Both the position numbers and the translations under genes were made by a program. From the NCBI GenBank assembly GCA_963556495.2, contig OY747713.1, positions 50,627,328 through 50,691,327 of the forward strand: DNA of 64,000 nucleotides, written 5' to 3'. The notes below the pieces were generated by a model. That model saw nothing but the letters and a program-made list of their open reading frames with translations. It searched no databases and was not told the origin of the DNA. The DNA is from Valencia hispanica. Its lineage: Eukaryota; Chordata; Actinopteri; Cyprinodontiformes; Valenciidae. Below are positions 35,023 to 46,406 of this stretch, piece after piece (positions within the stretch are counted from its first letter, which is position 1; every line of letters starts with the position of its first letter).

Positions 35023-35245
35023 CTGCGGGAGGTGTTTTTCTCGACTGGGCTCCTGGCGACTATCATGAGAGACCATGTCCAATGGGCAACCCATGCTACG
35101 CAGTATAGAACCATACGCTCAGTTCGTGCCTCTGGTAAGGCAGCGGGCCGACACTTAGTCGTTTTTACGCATCTGGTGCCTCTGGTAAGGCAGCGGGCCG
35201 ACACTTAGTCGTTTTTACGCATCTGGTGCCTCTGGTAAGGCAGAT
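35023..35245. repeat. Higher-order repeat copy 3 (partial)
   Basis: Leader block plus two and a half 49-bp units. It ends inside the third unit (GTAAGGCAGATTACGAC), 103 bp from the stop codon of the recombinase gene. Confidence 0.92.
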
Positions 35246-35304
35246 TACGACACTTAGAATATTTTTTTCATTACACAAGACACATTTAGTTGGAAGTTTT
35301 TGAT

Positions 35305-35310
35305 TTTATT
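35305..35310 (-). promoter_or_regulatory. Polyadenylation signal of the recombinase gene
   Basis: AATAAA on the minus strand, 38 bases after the stop codon at 35348-35350, followed by T-rich sequence on that strand. Confidence 0.6.
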
Positions 35311-35347
35311 TCAACAAGTCAGTCCATAGTCTACTTTACTACCCCTC

Positions 35348-37254
35348 CTACACCAAGAGTCGGTCAAAGTGTTGTCTGATTTCCCTTGCTTGATCTACGT
35401 CCAGGTGGAAAACATAGAACCGGTCAGCTGTGCCAGGGCTGTGACACATGAATTCAGACATTCGCTCGCGCTGTCTCACAGAGTTATGGTTCTTCACATG
35501 GGTTGCCACTGCGCTCCTGATGTCCGTGAAAGTAGGTCTCCCTGGCAGACCCATCTCTCCCCATGCCACCCGTAAGTACTGATCAACGCTGTGGGCGACA
35601 GACTTCCAAAGGTGGCAAAGGACCTGGTTTGTTGGGGGACGGAGACCGGCCCGGATCTTCAACCATCGATCCAGCCAGTCAAACTCTTCCGGCTTCAGGA
35701 AGATCTGGGCAGTTCCGTATGATCCTTTTGTCTTGTGCTCATGCACGTTAATCAGGTAACCTTGCTCGGGGGACTTGCAGTTCTCCCTGGCCGCCGCAAC
35801 CTCTTCCACAGTCATGTTTACAAGGACCCCCTTTCTGTGGCCATAAATGCACGACAGATACGCAGCAAAGTAACCAAAGAAAAGATAAGTTAAGCGGCGC
35901 GAGGGCTGTTTGGCGATTTCCTCCAGAAGCTCAGGGATCTTTCTGCTGGCACGCTCCCGACATCTGGTGAGGGTCTGCAGGGAAATTGCCCGCTCTGATT
36001 TCTTGGCCTTCAGCTCGATCTGGTAGGTGAGAAGGTCTCCACGGATCTCCTTAAGACAGTTCTGGATGGTACGACGCACTGAAAAGATCTGTCTCTTGGA
36101 GAGCCTGCACTGGAACGGCGGTGTGTCAGTCATGTACCGAAGGAACTTTTGGAGTTGACCCAGATAGTTGTGGACTGTGGACAGCTTCCTTCCATTCCCG
36201 AGCAGGTGCGAAGCCCATCTGCAAACATGCATAAAAAGAACCTGACATCCAAGCATTTTCACAGCAGACCTGCACATCAGGCGAGCGAGGATTACCCATG
36301 GATCCGGTGAACATCGTCTAGGAAGAGCCAGTCGTATGTTTGCTGGGCTCCCTCTGCCATGTAGGAGAGGAACTCCTTCACCCTCGAAAGCTGTGAGCAT
36401 GAGTTTTTCAACTTCATTCGTGACGGGTTGAAACCTTTGATGTAAGCCTGGTAAGCTCCCAAGTACTTTGCTGTGAAAACAACCAGACAAGAAAAGCATG
36501 GTCACCTGAAGCACCATACCAAACCATACCATACCGTACGACACATCAAATCTCCAAGTCACCTACTGATGGAATAAGGGAAAACGTTGCCCCTGGTCCC
36601 CCGGTCTGTGGGTTTGTCCTCGGACAGGTCCACTCCGGCTGCTGCTGCTGCTGTTGTTCTTGCTGCTCCTGCTGGAACCAACGCATAGGGGTCCAGTCTC
36701 TCCAGCACCACCACTGGGGAGAGGCCAACCCCGGCCGCTGCTCGCCCTGCACCCCGCGGTGGTGCCGGAGCTGAAGGGAGGGTCACTCCGACTGCTGCCT
36801 CCCCTGAAAGAGACACCGGACATGGAGAGAGGACAACCGCGGGCCCTGGATCCGACAGTGGTGCTAGAGCTGAGGAGAGCTCTTGTTCAAGACAGGGTTC
36901 AACCCCAATATCAAGCTGTGAGACAAGGGGAGGATTGGGGTTGCTTTCCCTGAGGCTCCGGAGCAGGGAGATGGTTCTTGATTTTTTCGCAGCAGTGATG
37001 TTGCGCTCCCTCTGCTCAATGGAAAGCTCCTGATGGCTGCGTCGCATGTGGTAGTCAAAGCGGGAATTCTTGTACAAACACCCATTCACATTACACGGGT
37101 AGTCTCTTACATTGACCCGGCCTGAGGAGAGGTTGAGCAAAAGTCTTCTTTCCTCCAGATTGTTAACAAAGTGTGATCTTTTCAGGTGGCTTGGCAATGA
37201 GGCGAAGCTGTTGTTGCAAAGGGGACAGCACCGAGCCTTGCTTCCTGGGTTCAT
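35348..37254 (-). CDS. C2H2 zinc-finger / tyrosine-recombinase protein (577 aa, 3 exons)
   Basis: I propose exons 37254-36567, 36470-36296 and 36218-35348. The joins keep frame (1734 nt, 578 codons with stop). Donors are GTAGGT and GTAATC, and acceptors are TTGTTTTCACAG and CATGTTTGCAG. Residues 10-28 and 54-74 are two C2H2 fingers (C10, C13, H23, H28; C54, C59, H69, H74). Residues 150-230 are a Pro/Ala-rich linker. Residues about 231-320 match the helical core-binding domain of tyrosine recombinases (STVHNYLGQLQKFLRYM). The catalytic domain has R416 (GHRKG), K450 (HKTKG), R522 (TDIR), H547 and Y556 in CHSPGTADRFY, with the usual nine-residue H-to-Y distance. The His of the HxxR box is Thr519. 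The start ATG has A at -3, and a likely acceptor lies six bases upstream, so a 5' UTR exon is probable. It may be a Crypton-type transposon gene or a domesticated relative. No terminal repeats are visible, as expected for Cryptons. Confidence 0.82.
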
Positions 37255-37260
37255 GGTTTC

Positions 37261-39249
37261 CTTGGAGGAGGGGGAAAAAGACAACATTTGTTCCACTTTA
37301 CCAACCACCTGTCAACCGGGTGGGCTTTGGCCCAGACCCCCTCTATCCCACCACCAGAACCGAACAGAAAGTCCACCAACCTGCCACGGACAAGGAAAGC
37401 CTGCCACCGACAAAAGACGTTCACCAGCAGGCACCGCTCTGCCTCAATTAGGGGAAAGGAACAGGTGGGCTTCGACCCGAACCCCCTCGTTCCGAACCGC
37501 AGAACCGAAGACAAAAGAGACCGAGCTGACACCGACAAGTTGCTGCAGCCATCTGACAAGGACAGCCAACGATAAACTCCCTTGATTGAGGCTTGATGTG
37601 GAGCAGCTGTGTGCCATTGTCAGCTGCTGCCACTGTCACAGCCGAGAAGACGGGATAAGACCGCAAAATCTATTATTTTTATTTCATTTTTCTAACAACT
37701 CAATCTCGTTTTTAGTGGAAAACAAAATTCCTAATTATTTTTTTTTCTTTTCCATCTGGCTTCACTAACTTCCTACCATTTTGTCAATGAGATAATCAGC
37801 AACTGATATTTCCATAACAAAACATCACATCTCTATTCCTTGCTCTCTACTTATCTGCTCCTTCATAAAAATTCTACAAATTAGCTTATTATTATGATTA
37901 TATGTGAAAGAGTCTGTTGCTAGATGCCCAAAAAACATGGTACCATTCTCAACTGATATTGGGGCGAGGGCCGGCATCCTCTCCCAATCTCAGGTGTAGG
38001 TCCAGACAACTTTCTTTCTTAATCAGACCCTTAATTTTGTCCCATTAGCAACAACTCCATTGAGTGTAAATATTGAAGTGCGCTTAAACTCAGTGTGCTA
38101 CGGTAACTAAAATTGAATTTTGGAGTGCGTTACTACATTCCTTATTACGGTAATCCCGTAACGAACATTTCTTCTCTTTTTTTCAGTCTCTAACCCAGCG
38201 CATTACAAGATTGTTTCCTTTCAACATGTATCTTATCTGTCATTAAAATGTTAGAAGCAAACATCTGAAGCTGCCGCTTGTTACAAAGAATAAATTCAAG
38301 TAGCCACCCAGCTGCTATCCCACAGGTCCTGTAGACATCCGCCTGTATTTCAAAATAAAATCACTCTGCTCATAATCCGTCATTTTTAAACCATTTCTTT
38401 TATACTATATGAGAGATCTCACAGACATCCCATGAATATCATAAAAAATATTAGCTAAGTTTTTTTATTTTTATTATAGAGTAAAAGTTGCCGCTGCACT
38501 CAAGAAATCCCAACCTTTTGTATTGAGCTTCACGCAGCTAAAACATCCCCCTCATTATCAGCTAGCGGGGGGAGGTGTGTGTTACTTCTCTTCTGCCTTC
38601 CGGCAGTTGGATAACCTTCCAGGACCTTTAACAATTTTGAAACGCATGATCAATCTGGTTTCAAAAAAGTCTTTCTCAGGAAGTCAATTTTATCGGTTTC
38701 TGTCACAACCCATCACAGGTGGTTTGTTTATTAAGAGAAAAACTAACGACCCATTGTTAAGGGACAGAGGGGGGGGGGGGGTCGCTTGTTTATTATCAGG
38801 ACAACCCTTCCTTGAGGGGAAGGGGGGGGTCGCTTATTTAAAGATAATTCATTTAGATTACAATAAAGTTTACCTTACTCTTGATAGGATTTTTTTTAAA
38901 AATATGTTAGTGAGTTTTCTCTTTTATTTTATTTTTCTTTCGGCGGAACTTTAGGAGAAAACTAAGTTTAAAACGTTTTCTATCCCCCCCGGGTGCTAAA
39001 AAAACACATCTGTTTCACGCATTAACCCCTCCTTTTTCTCTTCCTCCTTCAAGAAGAATTCCTTTGAGATGCCAAATGTCTAATTCTTCAATTTTGATCT
39101 TTTTAGTTTTATTTTAGATCGCAACTACCAAGAAGTGCGCAAAATTACTCAGTCAATCATTTCAAATTCATAATCTTTATTTTAAAGAAATGTATTGTCT
39201 TTTCTCTAACATTAATTTTGCATCTCCTTTAAAATCTTCTTTGCTATTT
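37261..39249. other. Upstream flank of the recombinase gene; no further gene recognised
   Basis: 37317-37365 and 37462-37515 are imperfect direct copies (GGTGGGCTTYGRCCC...GAACCG). 37670-39249 is AT-rich with no coding signal. G runs at 38769-38780 and 38821-38829 are each followed by GTCGCTTRTTTA, an internal duplication. A promoter could lie here, but none can be pinned down. Confidence 0.45.
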
Positions 39250-39358
39250 TTTCCCCATATTTCGATAAGTTACATTTTGCAGCGCGGAGCCAACAAGGAT
39301 AGAACCTCCTAGCTGTCCTCCGGTAGAGCCCGCGCAGCCGGGACCTCTAGGCGGCTGG

Positions 39359-39957
39359 GTGACTGTACGTAGGAAGCATAGTTCTAGGACCCAGCCCCCA
39401 GGCCACCACCAACCGGTCCACGTTTCTAACAGATTTTCCCCGCTCAGCGACACACCCGCTGAGAAGCCGGCCCTGGTAATTGGCAGCTCCATAGTCAGAA
39501 ATGTGGCATTAGAGACACCATTGACCATAGTCAAATGCTTGCCAGGGGCCAGAACGGGCGACATCAAATCCAACCTGAAACTGCTGGCTAAAGATAAGCG
39601 TAAATACAGTAAGATTGTTATTCACGCTGGCGGTAATGACACCCGGTTACGCCAATTGGAGGTCACTAAAATTAGTGTTGCTTCGGTGTGTAAGTTTGCC
39701 AAAACAATGTCAGACTCGTAATCTTTTCTGGTCCCCTGCCTGATCGGACCAGTGACGACATGTTTAGCCGCATGCTGTCATTCCATCAATGGTTGTCTAG
39801 GTGGTGTCCTGCAAACGATGTGGGCTACATTGATAACTGGAGATCTTTTTGGGGAAAACCTGGTCTGATCCGGAGAGACGGTATCCATCCCACTTTGGAT
39901 GGAGCAGCTCTTCTTTCTAGGAATATGGCCGAATTTATTAATCCTCCAAAACACTGA
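39359..39957 (+). pseudogene. LINE ORF1: SGNH-type esterase, one frameshift
   Basis: The frame starting 39359 reads [12 protein letters not shown] (block I, Ser), [10 protein letters not shown] and [12 protein letters not shown] (block III, GGND), then stops at 39719-39721. Translation continues one frame over from about 39720 with [17 protein letters not shown] (block V, Asp and His) to the stop at 39955-39957. A single missing base explains the break. SGNH esterase domains are known in ORF1 of CR1/L2-group LINEs, where they are thought to help bind membranes or RNA. Coding probably begins upstream of 39359. Its end overlaps ORF2. Confidence 0.8.
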
Positions 39958-42900
39958 CAACCCAGGGTCCAGACCAGGAAGCAGAGTCGTAGTAACCCAA
40001 CTCTCTGCTGCTTCTGTACTGTTACCCACCCATTACCCTATAGAAACAGTGTCTTGCCCACGGCCAAAATTAAATGGATTAAAAGTTAAGCCAACAAAAG
40101 CAAATTATGGAAATCTCATAAAAATAAATACAACTTTGACTGAAAATAAATCTATTAAATGTGGTTTATTAAACATTAGATCTCTCTCCTCAAAGACTTT
40201 GTTAGTAAATGACTTGATTTGTGATAATCACATTGATTTCCTTTGTCTCACAGAAACCTGGTTGCAGCAGGAGGATTATGTCAGTATAAATGAGTCAACT
40301 CCTTCCAGTCATTTAAATTTTCACATTCCTAGAAATACTGGGCGAGGAGGAGGAGTTGCAGCCATTTTCCGTTCTGATTTGCTAATTAGTCCCAGACCAA
40401 TTGATAGCTACAGTTCTTTTGAGCATCTAACCCTTAATTTTCCTCATCCAAGTTGCAAAACATTAAGACCATTTTTGTTTGTGGTTTTGTATCGTCCACC
40501 AGGCCCTTACTCTCAATTCTTGGATCAGATCTCACAGTTTTTATCTGATATAGTATTAAATACTTATAGGGTTATTATAGTGGGGGACTTCAATATTCAT
40601 GTGGATACTGAAAGTGATAGCCTAAATGCAGCCTTTAATGCTATTTTAGACTCAATTGGCTTTACTCAAAAAATACAGGGATCGACCCACTCAGGTAAAC
40701 ACACTTTGGACCTTGTACTGACATACGGTATTGAGTGTGAGGAAATAACAGTCCACCCACATAACCCGGTCCTGTCTGACCACTTCTTGATAACTTTTGA
40801 ATTTACTTTAACTGACCATCTTAAATCTGAAAGAAAATTTCATTATAGTAGAACTTTATCAGACAATGCTGTAACAATTTTTAAAGAATCTGTACCATTC
40901 TTACTTTCCTCAGTGTCTCAGAGTAACACAGTGGATGGCAGCAATTCTATCTCTAACCCTTCAGAAATTGATGGTCTGGTTCACAGCGTTACGTCCTCAT
41001 TGCGTTTGGCATTAGATAGTGTAGCCCCATTAAAAAAGAAAGTGGCTAGCCATAGGAGGCTGACTCCTTGGTTTAACGCAGAGTTGCGTACTTTAAAGCA
41101 GAATACTAGGAAGTTGGAGAGAAAATGGCGCTCTACACATCTAGAGGATTCCTATTTAACCTGGAATAACAGTCTACTGCTGTATAAAAAGACCCTTCGA
41201 CAAGCTAGAACAGCATATTTTTCATCATTAATAGAGGCGAATAAAAACAATCCTAGGTTTCTTTTTAGTACAGTTGCCAAACTTACACAGAGTCATAGCT
41301 CTGTTGAGCAAACTATTCCCCCAGCTCTTAGCAGTGATGATTTTATGAGATTCTTCATAAATAAAATAAATTTTATTAAAAATAAAATCATTGGCACCCT
41401 CCCAAACATGATTACTTCTTCCTCAGTAAATGAGTCAGTATCGGAAAGAACTGTAGAGCCTCAGTATTGCTTAGGCTGTTTTGATTCAGTCGAGCTTTCA
41501 GAATTATCAAAAATATTAGCCTCATCTAAACCTTCAACTTGTATTTTGGACCCAATCTCAACCAAATTATTTAAAGAAGTGTTCCATTTGGTTCCTGGCC
41601 CAATTTTGGATATGATGAATCTATCCTTAGTAAACGGATACGTACCACAGGAATTTAAAATAGCTGTAATTAAACCTTTACTCAAGAAACCTTCCCTTGA
41701 TCAAGATGACTTAGTGAATTACAGACCTATATCTAACCTTCCTTTCTTATCCAAAGTCCTTGAGAAAATAGTTGCTAATCAAGTCTGTGAACATCTAAAC
41801 AGTAACGAGCTGTTTGAAGAGTTTCAGTCAGGTTTTAGAGCTCATCATAGTACTGAAACAGCACTGGTGAAGGTTACTAATGATATTCTCATGGCCTCAG
41901 ATAATGGACTGGTGTCTGTTCTGGTTTTGTTAGATCTCAGTGCTGCTTTTGACACAGTCGATCATAATATTCTCTTAGAAAGGCTTGAACATGTTGCAGG
42001 GATCAAAGGAACAGCACTAGGCTGGTTTAAATCATATTTGTCTGATAGATTCCAGTTTGTTCATCTAAATGATAAATCATCTTCACTCTCAAGGGTTACT
42101 TGTGGAGTTCCACAGGGTTCTGTCCTTGGACCAATTCTTTTCACCATATATATGCATCCAATTGGTAGAATCATTAGACAGCATGGGATAAATTTCCACA
42201 GCTATGCCGATGATACACAACTATATTTATCCATAAATCCTGATGAACCCAGTCAGTTAGGTAGATTACAGGCATGTCTGGAAGACATAAAAGCATGGAT
42301 GACCCTGAACTTTTTGCTTTTAAATTCTGACAAGACAGAAGTTGCTGTCTTTGGACCAGAAGTTCTTAAACAGAAACTGATTAGTCAATCACTTCATCTG
42401 GATGGCATTAAATTGGCCCCCAGTAATAACGTAAAGAACCTCGGCGTTATTTTTGACCAAGACTTGACATTTAAATCCCATATTAAACAGGTTTCTAGGA
42501 TTTCTTTCTTTCACCTCCGGAATATTGCTAAAATTAGAAACATCCTGTCCAGGAGTGATGCTGAGAAACTAGTCCATGCATTTGTTACCTCAAGGCTGGA
42601 CTACTGTAATTCTTTACTATCAGGAAGTCCACAAAATGCCATTAAAAGCCTTCAGTTGATCCAAAATGCGGCAGCAAGAGTTCTGATGAATATTAAAAAG
42701 AGAGATCACATTTCTCCTGTTTTAGCTTCCCTTCATTGGCTCCCTGTTAAATCCAGAATATAATTTAAGATCCTTCTTCTTACATACAAAGCCCTTAATA
42801 ATCAAGCTCCATCATACATCAGAGATCTAATTGTTCCATATGTTCCTAAAAGAGCACTTCGCTCTCAGACTGCAGGTTTACTTGTAGTTCCTAGGATCTC

Positions 42901-43044
42901 TAAAAGTAGAATGGGAGGCAGATCTTTTAGTTATCAGGCTCCTCTCCTGTGGAACCAGCTCCCAGCTTTAGTCCGTGAGGCAGACACTCTGTTTACTTTT
43001 AAGGCCAGGCTTAAAACTTTCCTTTTTGATAAAGCTTATAGTTA
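39899..43044 (+). pseudogene. LINE ORF2: endonuclease/reverse transcriptase, one premature stop
   Basis: Open from 39899 to 42763 (954 codons). The endonuclease begins near residue 85 ([13 protein letters not shown]); VGDFNIHVD lies near 228 and [10 protein letters not shown] near 296. The reverse transcriptase has [26 protein letters not shown] (near 683), [10 protein letters not shown] and YADDTQLY (near 768). TAA at 42761-42763 stops it just after [11 protein letters not shown]. The same frame then stays open to the expected end (LFDKAYS, stop at 43042-43044), so about 93 residues are cut off. Catalytic residues all look intact. Confidence 0.9.
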
Positions 43045-43757
43045 GAGTGGCTTAGGTCATCCTGAGCTATCTCTGTAGTTATGCTGCTATAGGCTTAGAC
43101 TGCTGGAGGACAGACTTACCAATTTTCTTCACTCTGCTACTTCCTTTTCTCCTACGACTCTCCAGTTGTATTACAGTACATTCTGTTATTTTGACTGTTA
43201 ACTATGTTTTCTCTCAGTGTTTTTCTCCCCATAGAAGATATACCTGGTCTGGTATCCTGCTTGGCTGCAATGCCCTGTTGGACGGGGGGCATCGACTGGG
43301 ATGATGCTCCCAGTAACTGAACATCCACCGTGCCATGTTATCAACTTTTTACTTTCTGTAACATAGAAAGTACACTTATATCAGATCTTCTGTTCCTTCT
43401 GTGTCTCTGCTCTGTCTTCTCAAACCCCCAGACGGTCGTGGCAGATGGCCGCTGCCAATGAGCCTGGTTCTGTTGGAGGTTTCTTCCTGTTAAAGGGGAG
43501 TTTTTCCTCTCCACCGTCACTACATGCTTGCTCGGTATGAGGGATTGCTGAAGGATTGCTGTGGTTGGAAAGTCTGCATCAACGGGGCCCAACCTCACAC
43601 CAATGACTGACGCAATCTGCTGGGATTCCTTAAATAGGAAACTTTTTAACTGATTGGAATGTTTGTATAAATGTATTGAAATGACTTCTTGTTAAGTGCC
43701 TTGAGATGACATCTGTTGTGAATTGGGGCTATATAAATAAACTGAATTGAATTGAAT

Positions 43758-44467
43758 ATAATATCCCCACTGTGGGATCAATAAAGTCTATTCTTATCTA
43801 AATACATCGAAGTGTGTGGTCGTTACACGGGAAAATGTGAAAAACTTCAAAGGCTTTGAATAGTTTTGCAAGGCACTGTGTAACTGAAACACTTGCCGAG
43901 ATTTTTTTTTTGGGGGGGGGGGGGCAGTAGCAGTAATGTAATGGATACAGAAAGGCCAGCCAAGCTTCAGCGTTTGATGGAAACTCATTAATTACCTCAG
44001 TCAGAAAAGCCTGTCACAGCCATCACGTTGTTCTGCCTATCACCTGTCTGGGTAAGGTTAGAAGCATTTAGCTCTACTAATGTCCTGGAAGTGTCCTCAT
44101 CACACATAGAAACAGCCAGTGTCAGCCACTGACAAGGGTCTTTTGTCAGTGCAGGGAGGGAATTGTACATGTTAAAAGTGTGGTGATTCACTGTGTCAAA
44201 AAAAGAGGATGTTTGACAGCTAAATGTGAACGATCTAATTTAATTTAAAATAGGTGAACCAACACATGACAGACTAATGTGCCCCACCAAAAAAGACCAA
44301 AGTTTCATAAAGAGGGAAAGGCACTCATCTGCAAAAGACTTGTATCAACATGCACTGTAAAAGTTAATATATTACAACCCTCCTCTACATACAAACAAAA
44401 GACCAAAGGCAAGGTGGATATGAAAAAAAAAAAAACATAAATACCTATGGTATCTAAGCCATTATAA
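43758..44467. other. Intergenic; Tc1-like terminal repeat relic at 43830-43879
   Basis: 43830-43879 (AAAATGTGAAAAACTTCAAA ... TTTGCAAGGCACTGT) resembles the terminus of another Tc1 family. A G run is at 43911-43923. Nothing else was recognised. Confidence 0.5.
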
Positions 44468-45419
44468 GGGTCATTCTAGGAAAACATACCATTTTATGTC
44501 CCTCAAACAAAAGTGTCTTTTAAAGCTGAAATGAACTATTTTTTTCATAATTATTTAATAATTTAGTTGTGTAATGTGAAAAAAAATTATTAACTTTTTA
44601 TTTAAAATCATCCTTAGTTGTTTTTAAAGGATTTTAAGCAGTTTCTATAGGGTTTGTCCCTTTGTATGATTTATCTTGTATCACTGGATTTTTAGGATAA
44701 AAAAGTTAAACTATCATAAAAAATAAATACATTTCTAAAAAGCTTGAAGTGTTTGCTCATGAATTATGAAACAGTTTTATTTGAAATATTGTTAAAATTA
44801 TGTAAAAATCAAAATTTTCCATTGGTCCCCATGTTGTCGTCAACCCTGTTACTTTAGGATAAACCCCCCCCTGGAGAAAAGGACCTTTCCCAAAAGTTAC
44901 GTCATTTCCAGGAAGTGATATCATCTGCCTTTCAGGAATCTGATGGTGAAAAGACAAGTGTTGTTTTCTTTTAATCACTTTTCTTGCAGTTTTGGTCTGT
45001 CTGACAGAAGGGGACAAGGTAATTTAGTCAACCACGTTACCATAAAATCATGTATTAAAAAGTAATTCCATTTAAAATTCAAACATAAATATTTAACAGC
45101 ATTTTAACCTCTCTTGAATCCACACCTTGTTGTGTCATGGTGTCCACCACATGGCTAGTAATAGCTGCCAATAACATATTTTGTCAACCCTGTTACTGTC
45201 AACCCTCTCATCGAATCCTTCATGTGTGTTCAACACTAGAATTATTTCTGTAATACATAATTATTTATATTATATACATGAATATTACAAGAACACTAAT
45301 ACCATCTGCTTAAAATGCATGTTTTTGCTGATTTTATCTGTTACGATGCCCCTTTCTGCTGCTGAGAAACAGCGCCTATACAGCCTTTTTTCCATGCCTC
45401 AACCCTCTTGAAGAATCAA

Positions 45420-45750
45420 CCATCCTTCAACCATCCAGGTCAGAGGAGCGCCTGATAGGAGAACTCAAGGGATCCCAGGAGATTAACTGGAACAATGATA
45501 ACATAGGAGAATGGTGTGTTGTAAAATATGACAATGAGCTGTACCCTGGAATCATCATGACAAAAGATGAAGGTACGTCCAAGTCAAACGCATGAGTCGT
45601 GCTGGCAAGAACAGATTTTTCTGGCCCATTCGCGATGACAGTATCTGGTACATGTTTGACGACATCATCAGATTGATTCCTGCACCTCAAAATGTGACAA
45701 CACGTCACATGGAAATCAGAAAAGATATCGGGTCTGAACTTGTTAAGTAG
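45420..45750 (+). pseudogene. Coding relic inside the GGGTCATTCTA transposon
   Basis: The frame near 45440-45570 reads ELKGSQEINWNNDNIGEWC and VVKYDNELYPGIIM. After a frame change at about 45575 it reads GKNRFFWPIRDDSIWYMFDD and RLIPAPQNVTTRHMEI. The FFWP...WY...DDII...P..VT.RH pattern recurs in predicted fish proteins as I recall them, but I cannot name the domain. A GTACGT at 45574 could be a splice donor instead of a frameshift. Confidence 0.5.
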
Positions 45751-46371
45751 ACTGGATAGCATATTAGGGTTTTGTTTATGCTTTTTATAGGTTTTGTTTA
45801 GGCTTTTATATAGCTTTTAAAGGCCAAACATGTTCGATAAATGATTTTTATTGTGAAACAAATAAATTTAAAAAATCATTGATGTGTCGAATAACACAAT
45901 TGTCTGCAGTATCATCATTTATTTCCATAATCTTCTATTCTAAAACCACTGAAATCTGTCTACAAAATAAATGTCTTCCAAATTGGGATGCTGTTGTCAA
46001 CTCTGTTACTTATATAATTCTGTAATATAAAACAAATTATTAAAGACAAATGTAAAATAACCTCATTTTTATGTTGAGTAAAATGGAACAATGTCCTACT
46101 CAAATAATTGTGTTATTACTTTGTTTTCATACCTTTTTCTTAAAAGAGAAAATGCTGAGAAATCACATAACATAAATCAGTATAATCACCCATGGGGAAA
46201 AAGTATGCTGCTTAACATTTTCCATTTGCAAACACCTTTAATGTAAAAAAGGGGGCTTATAGTTCATGATATATCACATTTGATCTAAATATTACTTTAA
46301 AACATTTTCATATCCAAATTAATTTGCTTGTAACAGGGTTGACATAGCACACATATCTCTGTTTATTCTTT

Positions 46372-46372
46372 T

Positions 46373-46404
<32 letters not shown>

Positions 46405-46406
46405 GA
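46372..46406. repeat. (AAAT)n microsatellite
   Basis: Eight or so AAAT units inside the transposon. Confidence 0.92.

Larger units (their letters stand above)
39250..43757 (+). mobile_element. L2-type LINE, nearly complete
   Basis: Order: ORF1 with an esterase domain, ORF2 with endonuclease and reverse transcriptase, a 3' UTR of about 700 bp and a TTGAA-type tail (43741-43757). The 3' end (TTTATATAGC-type box complement, GTTAAGTGCCTTGAGATGAC) is shared with the fragments at 21061-22196 and 57780-57871. The 5' boundary is uncertain. Only two obvious lesions, one in each ORF, suggest a young insertion. Confidence 0.85.

Noticed and set aside
32960..35068. Long overlapping open frames (up to 313 codons) on both strands of the satellite
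   Set aside because: They exist in several frames at once, follow the repeat units and have no domain. They are a composition effect of GC-rich tandem repeats.
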